Source of the DNA: Gammaproteobacteria bacterium | Lineage (GTDB): Bacteria > Pseudomonadota > Gammaproteobacteria > Enterobacterales > Kangiellaceae | DNA: 41,473 nt | Direction: 5' to 3' | Assembly: GCA_013372875.1 (NCBI GenBank) | Contig: JABXIW010000038.1 | Span: 1 to 41,473 of the forward strand | Part shown: in pieces, positions 18,254 through 25,291 of the stretch | Numbering within the stretch: the first letter of the stretch is position 1 | How the letters are laid out: the number at the start of each line of letters is the position of its first letter | Translations under genes and position numbers: made by a program | Notes under the pieces: generated by a model | The model's input: only the letters and a program-made list of their open reading frames with translations | Database searches by the model: none | Told to the model about the DNA's origin: nothing

Positions 18254-19921
18254 CTACTCTTTAATCATTATGTTGGTTTTACCGCGCTGTGTAATGGCTA
18301 GTTGCTTTTTCTCCGCATCAAATTTAATCACAATATCAGCCAGTGAAAATTTAAATTCAGTATCCGACACTGGAGTTAATGGAAACGCAGGCTGGCCAGT
18401 AGCTTGCGCCTTTAATTCACCATCCTTGACCATCACTTCAATATCCAGTGGAAAGTCATCGGCTTTATACAAGCCCACATAAGACTCTAGAGTTTTACTG
18501 TCCACGCTGACTTTTGGTGGTTCTTTTTTTACTTTTTTATCGATGAAAATATCCGCTCGACCGCCTTGCTTGATCACGAATTGCTTATTCTCAGGGTCGA
18601 ATGTCATCTCAATACTTGCCGCTGAAAATTCAAAAACATGATCATCGATCGGCGTTAAAGGAAAAGCGCCCTGACCATCGGCTTGTGCATATAAGGCGCC
18701 GTCTTGAATCATAACCTTAATGCCTAAAGGGTGGGTATCACTGGCGTATTCACCAACATATGCTTTGAGCTGATCTTCAGATACTTCGATGGTTTTGAAC
18801 TCAGGGATCTCAACCGACTTACCGAATGCTGCTCGAATCAAGGTTCTAAATATTTTCGCCCCATCGTAGCCAACTCCATTCATTAATGCCGCAATTCCAA
18901 TTTTTTGTTCGGGGAAATACATCATGCCAGAACTAAAGTTTTCAATCCGCCCATTATGCCAATAGCCAATGGCTTCTTTATCTCCCAAATCAACCTCACG
19001 CTTGAAAATACCATGCCCCATATTATCTTCTTCCGTTATCATGGTTTTTAATGATGACTCCGATATTAGCTTGCCATCGAACAAGCCTTTATAGAACACA
19101 TTCAAATCATGAGTACTAGAAACAATTGCTCCCGCCGCATCAGCAGATGACATTTCCCATTGCGGTATCTTCTCCCAACCTTTACGATTCATATAAGAAA
19201 AGACTTCATTTTTTTCAGGCTCAGTTACCGACTCTAAATAGGTTTCTTTTAAGCCTAAAGGCTGAACGATTTTCTCAGCAATTAACTGCCCATAATCTTT
19301 TCCAGAAATGGCTTCAAGAATATAACCCAGCAGTAAATAGTTACTATTGCTGTATTCACCTTTTTCGCCAGGCTCAAATGCTGGTTCATAGGTTTTGATT
19401 CGCGCTACCATCTGTGCATTAGTTTGCGGCTCCTGGTAGTAAGTTTGGAATTCATCGTGATTAGTATAATTAAATATCCCTGAGTGATGATTCAGCATCA
19501 TCTTGATGGTAATTTTTTCCGCATTTTGAATTTCAGGAAAATATTCGGATAGCTTGGTATCGAGACTTAATTTACCCTCTTCAATAACTTGAAAAACTAG
19601 AGTCGAGGTAAAAGTTTTAGAAATCGAGCCTATCTTATAACGATAGCTATCTTTGGTTTCTGTCACTTTATCGTCTTCAATAATATAAGCCTTATCGAAG
19701 GCTTCTTTTCCATCTTGATAAATGGCAAAAGAACCTAGCACTCTATCTTCTGCAGCAAGCGCATTAAAAAAATCATCAAGTTGCTGGTAAGACTGATCAA
19801 CCTGATCTGTAGTTGCAACCTTAGTTGGAGACTCAGCTTTGGCGACTTCAGCTTTTGGTTCGTTTGAGCAGGCCATCAATACAGCGATAGAAACCATGCA
19901 AGCTAGCTTTTTAATTCTCAT
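18254..19921 (-). CDS. Lipoprotein serine hydrolase, beta-lactamase class C family, with tandem C-terminal domains
   Basis: A 555-residue exported lipoprotein (lipobox VLMAC, C18). The catalytic domain (about 45-375) has the penicillin-binding-protein motifs SISKTF (near residue 99, nucleophile and lysine), EYSNSNY (near 189) and YWHNG (near 321) in place of KTG. This is typical of class C-like esterases and peptidases rather than true resistance enzymes. Two similar domains of about 78 residues follow (about 384-461 and 477-555), both containing YVG.Y, a G-AFPLTP stretch and a DPENKQ/DAEKKQ segment; they resemble DUF3471 and look like an internal duplication. Substrate unknown. It converges on selO. 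A partial match to the protease-cluster operator lies 69 bp upstream (19990-20005). Confidence 0.9.
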   Translation of the reverse strand: MRIKKLACMVSIAVLMACSNEPKAEVAKAESPTKVATTDQVDQSYQQLDDFFNALAAEDRVLGSFAIYQDGKEAFDKAYIIEDDKVTETKDSYRYKIGSISKTFTSTLVFQVIEEGKLSLDTKLSEYFPEIQNAEKITIKMMLNHHSGIFNYTNHDEFQTYYQEPQTNAQMVARIKTYEPAFEPGEKGEYSNSNYLLLGYILEAISGKDYGQLIAEKIVQPLGLKETYLESVTEPEKNEVFSYMNRKGWEKIPQWEMSSADAAGAIVSSTHDLNVFYKGLFDGKLISESSLKTMITEEDNMGHGIFKREVDLGDKEAIGYWHNGRIENFSSGMMYFPEQKIGIAALMNGVGYDGAKIFRTLIRAAFGKSVEIPEFKTIEVSEDQLKAYVGEYASDTHPLGIKVMIQDGALYAQADGQGAFPLTPIDDHVFEFSAASIEMTFDPENKQFVIKQGGRADIFIDKKVKKEPPKVSVDSKTLESYVGLYKADDFPLDIEVMVKDGELKAQATGQPAFPLTPVSDTEFKFSLADIVIKFDAEKKQLAITQRGKTNIMIKE

Positions 19922-19989
19922 CTTTATCCTTCCATATAATTAGTTGTCTTCATATTAACTGATAAGAGTAGTAAATATTCCCAAACCGA

Positions 19990-20005
19990 TGCATTTATTT
20001 GTATC
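19990..20005 (-). promoter_or_regulatory. Weak match to the protease-cluster operator
   Basis: On the minus strand GATACAAATAAATGCA matches 13 of 16 positions of GATACAAAYYGATACA, in the same orientation relative to its gene as the four protease sites and 69 bp before the start. The first half-site is perfect, the second is degenerate. Confidence 0.3.
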
Positions 20006-20081
20006 AAAAGTTTATCGAGCCATATTAATTATTGGATTCTTTTTACATATTTCAGTATCTTGGAAGGCAAACAGATATGCG

Positions 20082-20112
20082 TTATCCACAAAGCCACAAT
20101 TTCTGTGGATAA
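20082..20112. promoter_or_regulatory. Inverted pair of consensus DnaA boxes
   Basis: TTATCCACA (20082-20090) and TGTGGATAA (20104-20112) are both perfect DnaA boxes, facing each other across 13 bp. A third, TGTGGAAAA (20278-20286), has one mismatch. The pair could bind DnaA cooperatively. Confidence 0.55.
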
Positions 20113-20152
20113 GTCTGTGATAAAAATTTAATAATTCTGATTTCGAGGATCT

Positions 20153-20194
20153 TTTTTGTGTTATTGAGTTCTAACCCAATCATAAACACAAAAA
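20153..20194. repeat. Inverted repeat TTTTTGTGTT / AACACAAAAA
   Basis: Perfect 10-bp arms (20153-20162 and 20185-20194) with a further ATTG/CAAT pair inside. It lies between divergent genes, so a terminator is not needed here; it could be an operator or the end of an unseen short transcript. Confidence 0.4.
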
Positions 20195-20285
20195 TTATTA
20201 CTTTATTTATCAATGACTTAAAATAACAATTAAAAGTTGCTTATAAAGATTCGATTTGTTCACATTTTATTCTGAGTTGTGGAAA

Positions 20286-20297
20286 AGCAATATTGCT
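20286..20297. promoter_or_regulatory. Perfect 12-bp palindrome before dctQ
   Basis: AGCAATATTGCT, 28 bp upstream of the dctQ start codon, at the place of an operator or the transcript start. The regulator is unknown. Confidence 0.35.
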
Positions 20298-20325
20298 CAA
20301 TAGATAAACAAGATAAATAATTCTA

Positions 20326-20886
20326 ATGATAACGACAATTTTACAGGGGTTGGTGCGTTTTTTGGAGACCATCATCGAATGGTCTGGAAAACTGGTTTCA
20401 TGGCTCACGCTATTTATGGTGTTGGCAGTGGTTTTGGTGCTAATTTTGCGCCATGGATTCGGTCTGAGCGCTATCCCACTCAAAGAATCGGTGACCTATA
20501 TGCACGCGCTGGTGTTTATGATTGGCGCAGCTTACACCTTTAAACACAATGAACATGTACGCGTTGATGTGTTTTATCAGAAATTCAGTCCGCGTAAAAA
20601 AGCCTGGGTCGAAATTCTAGGTTTTGTCTTTTTGCTGATCCCTGTTTGCTGGTTTATTTATCACTACTCAATTAATACGGTGGCGCTGAATTGGGCGCTG
20701 GAAACGGGCTCGAATGATCCAGGCGGCATTCCTTATTTATACATCTTAATGGGTTTGTTATTAGTGCTGCCCGTCAGTTTATTTATGCAAGGATTAGCCA
20801 GCAGTCTGAAAAATGTGTTGTTTTTAATGGGACAAGGTGAAAACCCCAATCACAGCGATTTCCATGAGGAGCTGCCTCATGCTTGA
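20326..20886 (+). CDS. dctQ: TRAP transporter small permease (DctQ)
   Basis: The four-helix small membrane subunit of a tripartite ATP-independent periplasmic transporter. The 186-residue protein has helices near residues 20-42, 55-75, 92-115 and 137-160. It shows the family pattern LRHGFGLSAIPLKESVTYMHALVFMIGAAYTFKH split around an interhelical loop, and HVRVDVFYQKFSPRKKAWVE. It overlaps dctM by eight bases. Together with dctM and, across murI, dctP, it completes a transporter that uses the sodium gradient. Confidence 0.93.
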   Translation: MITTILQGLVRFLETIIEWSGKLVSWLTLFMVLAVVLVLILRHGFGLSAIPLKESVTYMHALVFMIGAAYTFKHNEHVRVDVFYQKFSPRKKAWVEILGFVFLLIPVCWFIYHYSINTVALNWALETGSNDPGGIPYLYILMGLLLVLPVSLFMQGLASSLKNVLFLMGQGENPNHSDFHEELPHA

Positions 20887-22264
20887 GATATTTATCGATA
20901 TATTGCCGCTATTATTATTCACCACCGTTTGTTTAGTATTGTTATTTGGCTACCCTGTCGCCATCACCCTGGCGGGCGTTTCCTTACTATTTGCAGGGAT
21001 TGGCGTTTGGCTCGGTATTATTGAGCCAACTCGTTTTCATTTTCTCGGCGGACGCCTGTTTAAAATTATGGAGCGCGGCACCTTAATTGCCGTGCCCTTG
21101 TTTATCTTTATGGGCTTAATGCTCGAGCGCGCTAAAATCGCAGAAGACTTGCTCGAATCGATGGCGACACTGTTCGGCAAACTGCGCGGTGGCATGGGCA
21201 TAGCCGTTACCCTAGTTGGAATGCTTCTAGCGGCCAGTACTGGCATTGTTGGTGCGACGGTTGTAACCATGGGCTTGTTATCCTTACCAGCCATGCTTAA
21301 ACGCGGCTATCAATCTGAGCTTTCCACGGGCGTCATTTGTGCTTCGGGAACGCTGGGACAAATCATTCCACCATCGATTGTTCTAGTGTTATTAGGTGAT
21401 GTATTAGCCAATGCCATGACCGAAGCCAAAGGCCAAGGCCTGAAAACCGATCAAGTGGCTTCGATTGGCGATCTCTTTATGGGCGCCATTATCCCTGGCA
21501 TGATTTTAGTAATCTCTTATATGCTGTACGTGGCCTTTGTTGCCTGGCGTCATCCAGAAAGAGCGCCAGCCATTCCACAGGATAATTCGCAAAGTCGTAG
21601 CCAACTTTATATAACGGCTTTGAAAAACTTGAGTATGCCATTAGCGCTGATCATTGCGGTATTAGGCTCGATTCTTGGCGGTTATGCCACGCCCACGGAA
21701 GCGGCGGCAATCGGTGCTTTAGGTTCTATTTTATTAGCGCTGGGACGCAAACAATTTACCTTAGCGCGCTTGCAAGATGTGATGCGCTCAACGGTCAAGA
21801 CCACCAGCATGGTGTTTCTGATCTTGATCGGTGCTTCAATCTTTTCCCTAGTATTCCGCTTACTAGGTGGTGATGAGATGATCCATCACTTCTTTAACCA
21901 ATTGCCAGGCGGCTTATTTACTGCGCTTTTGATTGTCATGATAGCCATGTTCTTACTCGGCTTTATCCTCGACTTTATTGAAATCACTTTCGTCATAGTG
22001 CCGATTGTCGGGCCTGTGTTATTGCTGATGGGCGCCGATCCAGTCTGGCTGGGTATTTTAATCGCGATTAATTTACAGACTTCTTTTTTAACACCGCCTT
22101 TTGGCTTTGCACTATTTTATCTGCGCGGCGTTGCGCCAGCGGAAGTCAAAACTCAGCAGATTTATCGTGGCGTGATTCCTTTTATTATTATCCAAGTGCT
22201 AGTATTGGCTTTGATTGCCGCTTGGCCATCGCTCGCCACTTGGCTACCTTCGGTAACAGGATAA
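20879..22264 (+). CDS. dctM: TRAP transporter large permease (DctM)
   Basis: The 461-residue translocation subunit, with about twelve membrane segments. The start is the ATG inside the end of dctQ, preceded by GAGGAG. Family segments include GVWLGIIEPTRFHFLG, AAASTGIVGATVVTMGLLSLPAML, GTLGQIIPPSIVLVLLGDV, GGYATPTEAAAIGALG and NLQTSFLTPPFGFALFYLRG. It resembles the large permeases of TakP-type systems, which carry 2-oxo acids, in line with the binding protein at 23298-24407. murI follows after three bases, so they probably share a transcript. Confidence 0.95.
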   Translation: MLEIFIDILPLLLFTTVCLVLLFGYPVAITLAGVSLLFAGIGVWLGIIEPTRFHFLGGRLFKIMERGTLIAVPLFIFMGLMLERAKIAEDLLESMATLFGKLRGGMGIAVTLVGMLLAASTGIVGATVVTMGLLSLPAMLKRGYQSELSTGVICASGTLGQIIPPSIVLVLLGDVLANAMTEAKGQGLKTDQVASIGDLFMGAIIPGMILVISYMLYVAFVAWRHPERAPAIPQDNSQSRSQLYITALKNLSMPLALIIAVLGSILGGYATPTEAAAIGALGSILLALGRKQFTLARLQDVMRSTVKTTSMVFLILIGASIFSLVFRLLGGDEMIHHFFNQLPGGLFTALLIVMIAMFLLGFILDFIEITFVIVPIVGPVLLLMGADPVWLGILIAINLQTSFLTPPFGFALFYLRGVAPAEVKTQQIYRGVIPFIIIQVLVLALIAAWPSLATWLPSVTG

Positions 22265-22267
22265 GGT

Positions 22268-23065
22268 ATGTCAGAGCGCCCCATTGGTATTTTTGACTCA
22301 GGTGTTGGCGGACTTTCGATTCTGAAAGCCATTCAAGAGCACTTGCCGAACGAAAACCTGCTGTATTTTGCCGATTCGCGCTATGCACCTTATGGCACCT
22401 TAGACGAAGCCATTCTTAAACAGCGTTGCCTATTTATTGCTGATTTTTTTGCTAAGCAAGATGCTAAAGCTATGGTCATTGCTTGTAATACTGCCACCGC
22501 GCTTATGGCTGAATGGCTTAGAGCCGAATACGATATACCGATCATTGCCATAGAGCCTGCAATCAAACCTGCCGCAACGATCAGCAAAACCCGCAAAATT
22601 GGGGTTTTTGCAACCGAGCATACGCTCAACAGTGAACGTTACCAATCACTCAAAGATCGATTTGCGCAAAAGGTACAAGTGTTTGAGTCAGCTTGTCAGG
22701 GTTTTGTGGAGCAAGTGGAAAAAGGTGAATTGGATACGTTAGAGACTATCAGCTTGATTGAGCAGAATTTATTACCGATGCTGGATCAACAAATTGATAC
22801 GCTGGTGTTAGGCTGTACTCATTATCCTTTTTTAAGTAAAGCGATAAAAATAGTCGCTGCCAGTCAAGCACTAACTATTGTCGATAATGCAGATGCCGTT
22901 TCTTTGCAACTAACCAGAATTTTAGCCGAAAATAATCTGCTCAATTTACAAGATCATACTGCCAATCGTTATTTTTCCAGCAGTGATGCCCAGCAACTAC
23001 ATCAGGTTATGAGCCAATTGATGTTAGAAGAAACTGAAGTAGAGTATGTTGCAGATCAGCAATAA
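22268..23065 (+). CDS. murI: Glutamate racemase
   Basis: Makes D-glutamate for peptidoglycan. The 265-residue protein has the two catalytic cysteines in ACNTATA (C73) and GCTHYPFL (C183, with H185), the N-terminal IFDSGVGGLSIL with D10, and ADSRYAPYG. Length fits. It starts three bases after dctM, an unusual operon partner for an essential cell-wall gene. Its last 42 bp overlap the end of the small membrane protein gene on the opposite strand. Confidence 0.96.
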   Translation: MSERPIGIFDSGVGGLSILKAIQEHLPNENLLYFADSRYAPYGTLDEAILKQRCLFIADFFAKQDAKAMVIACNTATALMAEWLRAEYDIPIIAIEPAIKPAATISKTRKIGVFATEHTLNSERYQSLKDRFAQKVQVFESACQGFVEQVEKGELDTLETISLIEQNLLPMLDQQIDTLVLGCTHYPFLSKAIKIVAASQALTIVDNADAVSLQLTRILAENNLLNLQDHTANRYFSSSDAQQLHQVMSQLMLEETEVEYVADQQ

Positions 23066-23305
23066 GCCCATCAGCGCTTGAATCTTATTGAAGTATTTTA
23101 AAAAGTAATAAGCAAAGCCTTTGCGCTCTTCCGCTGCTAACATCGACAAATATTTATCTACTTGCTTGGCTTGAGCGGACGGCATGGTAGCTGCCGTCTC
23201 ATCAATTTTCGGCAAAACTCTATTGAACAATAAGTAATTGCCAATAAAGATCACCAAAATAAATAACACCAAGGTTAGCCAAAATAATGCCATTGTCTTA
23301 GCCAT
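23024..23305 (-). CDS. Small two-helix membrane protein downstream of dctP
   Basis: A 93-residue protein of unknown function with two membrane helices (ALFWLTLVLFILVIFIGNYL and ALMGLLLICNILYFSFF). These flank a soluble loop rich in charged residues (PKIDETAATMP, KYLSMLAAEERKG). The ATG at 23305 overlaps the dctP stop by eight bases with GAGG close by; ATG 23293 is an alternative with better spacing. Coupling to dctP suggests a function with the transporter. The gene overlaps murI tail to tail by 42 bp. The regular hydrophobic layout makes it more likely real than a shadow, but I know no family for it. Confidence 0.65.
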   Translation of the reverse strand: MAKTMALFWLTLVLFILVIFIGNYLLFNRVLPKIDETAATMPSAQAKQVDKYLSMLAAEERKGFAYYFLKYFNKIQALMGLLLICNILYFSFF

Positions 23306-24407
23306 CGCCTCTTGCTTGATAATAACTTTGCTCAGAAATTTTATGCCATTGGCGTGCTTCATCACGGAACTTGATAAAGGAATTAAGTATACGTTTATCC
23401 AAATCAGTTTCTGCTTGCTCTACTAACATTTCATCAGAAATTTTGGCTAAGGCTTGCAACACATCTTGCGGCAATTCTTTCAGCTCAACGCCATGCTTTT
23501 CCACTAAAGTTTTTAAGGCTTCATTATTGCGCGCGGTAAACTGCGATAACATATCCGCATTGGCAGTACGACAAGCATTAGTCACCACTTGCTGCAGATC
23601 TTCTGGTAAAGCCTCATAGGCATCTTTATTGATAATGGCTTCTAGCGTGGTACCAGGCTCATGCCAGCCTGGGTAATAATAATATTTAGCGGCTTTAAAC
23701 AAACCAAAGGCCAAATCGTTATAAGGCCCAACCCACTCTGCCGCATCAATCGCACCGGTTTCGAGCGAAGTAAATACTTCCGAGCCTGGCATCAAAACTG
23801 GAATGCCGCCAGCGCGCTTCCAAACTTCACCACCCAGACCTGGAATACGCATTTTTAATCCCTGCACATCCACCATCGAGGTGATTTCTTTATTAAACCA
23901 ACCCGCCATTTGCACCCCGGTATTGCCCGCTGGCTCTGGAATCAAGCCCACTGGCTCGTACAATTCGCGCCACAATTCTAAGCCGCCACCATGTAATAAC
24001 CAGCCATTCATTTCTTGCGCGTTTAAACCAAACGGCACTGAAGCAAAGAAAGGAGCCATATTGAGTTTGCCACGCCAATAATAGGCTGCACCATGGCCCA
24101 TTTGTGCCGCGCCAATCGCCACTGATTCAAATGCTTGCAAAGCTGGCACTAATTCGCCTGCGCCATAAACTTTTACCTGCAGGCGACCGCCACTCATTTG
24201 ATTGATCAAGTCAGCCAAATATTCGGCACCTTCACCAAGCCCTGCAAAGTTCTTCGGCCAAGTGGTGACCATGGTCCATTCTATCGGCTTGCCATCAAAG
24301 CTGGCTTTAACTTGTGGTTGTTGTTTTTCAGTTTTCTGGCCACAGGCAGTTAAACCAACCGCCGCTGCGGATGCGCCTAATCCACCGATAAATTTTCTTC
24401 TTTTCAT
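23298..24407 (-). CDS. dctP: TRAP transporter substrate-binding protein (DctP, TakP-like), Tat lipoprotein
   Basis: The periplasmic receptor of the TRAP system, 369 residues. The N-terminus has a twin arginine and a lipobox (MKRRKFIGGLGAS, then GLTACG with C22), so it is exported folded through Tat and lipid-anchored. WPKNFAGLGEGAEYLADLI, AAYYWRGK and AAEWVGPYNDLAFG, followed by KYYYYPGWHEPG, are close to TakP and its relatives, which bind 2-oxo acids or carboxylates as a metal-ligand complex. It converges on dctQM-murI, so the transporter genes are on two transcripts. Confidence 0.93.
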   Translation of the reverse strand: MKRRKFIGGLGASAAAVGLTACGQKTEKQQPQVKASFDGKPIEWTMVTTWPKNFAGLGEGAEYLADLINQMSGGRLQVKVYGAGELVPALQAFESVAIGAAQMGHGAAYYWRGKLNMAPFFASVPFGLNAQEMNGWLLHGGGLELWRELYEPVGLIPEPAGNTGVQMAGWFNKEITSMVDVQGLKMRIPGLGGEVWKRAGGIPVLMPGSEVFTSLETGAIDAAEWVGPYNDLAFGLFKAAKYYYYPGWHEPGTTLEAIINKDAYEALPEDLQQVVTNACRTANADMLSQFTARNNEALKTLVEKHGVELKELPQDVLQALAKISDEMLVEQAETDLDKRILNSFIKFRDEARQWHKISEQSYYQARGDG

Positions 24408-24505
24408 GGATCTAAAAATCCCATCTAAAAACTACTGGCAACAATGTACCTACTATAATAGGCTATGGCAACTCAAACACCATATTCATCATTAGGGGTA
24501 GTGAT

Positions 24506-25231
24506 ATGTCCAGTTTTATTAATATTTATGAAAGCGCTCTGTCGCCTGAATTTTGTCAGCATTGCATTGATAAGTTCGAGCAAAGCCCAAACAAACATCA
24601 AGGGCAAACTGGGCAAGGCGTTGATAAAATTAAGAAAAATAGTATTGATCTCACTTGCACTAACTTCCCCGATGAATGGACTGAAGAAATGAATCACCTC
24701 AAGCAAGTGGTACTTAACGGCCTGATTCATTATGTACGCCAGTATCCTTTTTTATTGGCAGGAGCTGTCTCGTTACAATACCAAAACCAAGATGGCGAAA
24801 TGGAACAGCTGAGTTATGTTGATGTGGAAAAGATGGACGACGCTTCTTTGGGCAATTTCCTCAGTGCTATTTATCGTTTAGGTTCGGTTAATTTGCAAAA
24901 ATATGAAAAAGGTCAAGGCGGCTATTTCCATTGGCACTCAGAGCACTACCCACACCCAACCGATCCGCATCAAGATTCACTGCACCGCACTTTAGTCTGG
25001 ATGTTTTATTTGAATGACGTAGAAGAAGGTGGTGAAACCGAGTTTTTCTACCAAGGGGTAAAAAGTAAGCCCAAACAAGGCTCTTTAGTCATTTTTCCTG
25101 GCGGTTTTACCCACACCCATCGCGGACAAAAGCCGGTTTCCGACGACAAATACATCTTCACCAGCTGGGTGCTTTATAACCGCGCGCAAGATATGTATGG
25201 CGCACCACCAGAGCCTGAAAACAAATCTTAA
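24506..25231 (+). CDS. 2-oxoglutarate/Fe(II)-dependent oxygenase (prolyl 4-hydroxylase-like)
   Basis: A 241-residue dioxygenase of the P4Hc type. Iron ligands are seen in GGYFHWHSEHY (H144 and E146, an HxE in place of the usual HxD) and FTHTHRGQKP (H205). The later lysine in DDKYIF is the likely 2-oxoglutarate contact. LVWMFYLNDVEEGGETEFF is the typical jelly-roll strand pair. The substrate may be a protein or peptide residue. The ATG is preceded by GGGGTAG, the same leader as the four proteases next door. A perfect TATAAT lies at 24454-24459, but without a good -35. The gene ends at a terminator shared with protease A. Confidence 0.9.
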   Translation: MSSFINIYESALSPEFCQHCIDKFEQSPNKHQGQTGQGVDKIKKNSIDLTCTNFPDEWTEEMNHLKQVVLNGLIHYVRQYPFLLAGAVSLQYQNQDGEMEQLSYVDVEKMDDASLGNFLSAIYRLGSVNLQKYEKGQGGYFHWHSEHYPHPTDPHQDSLHRTLVWMFYLNDVEEGGETEFFYQGVKSKPKQGSLVIFPGGFTHTHRGQKPVSDDKYIFTSWVLYNRAQDMYGAPPEPENKS

Positions 25232-25248
25232 ATTCGTTATAAACCATA

Positions 25249-25280
25249 AAAAAGCCCTGCAATTGCAGGGCTTTTATTTT
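25249..25280. terminator. Bidirectional intrinsic terminator
   Basis: GCCCTGCAATTGCAGGGC is a perfect 18-bp palindrome (25254-25271) with A residues before and T residues after, serving the oxygenase on the plus strand and protease A on the minus strand. Confidence 0.9.
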
Positions 25281-25291
25281 GGGCTTAATAA

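Larger units (their letters stand above)
19922..20325. other. 404-bp divergent intergenic region with DnaA boxes and palindromes
   Basis: No protein gene seen. It is AT-rich and separates the serine hydrolase from dctQ. It holds, in order, an operator-like sequence (19990-20005), two perfect DnaA boxes (20082-20112), a 10-bp inverted repeat (20153-20194), a one-mismatch DnaA box (20278-20286) and a 12-bp perfect palindrome (20286-20297). Each is listed separately or in the findings. Confidence 0.6.

Noticed and set aside
18254..19921. An antibiotic-resistance class C beta-lactamase
   Set aside because: The third motif is HNG in place of KTG, and the protein is a lipoprotein with extra C-terminal domains, typical of esterase or peptidase relatives.
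20082..20286. DnaA boxes as a replication origin
   Set aside because: Only two perfect boxes and one imperfect, no clustered 13-mers, and no dnaA, dnaN or mnmG nearby. A regulatory or titration role is more likely.
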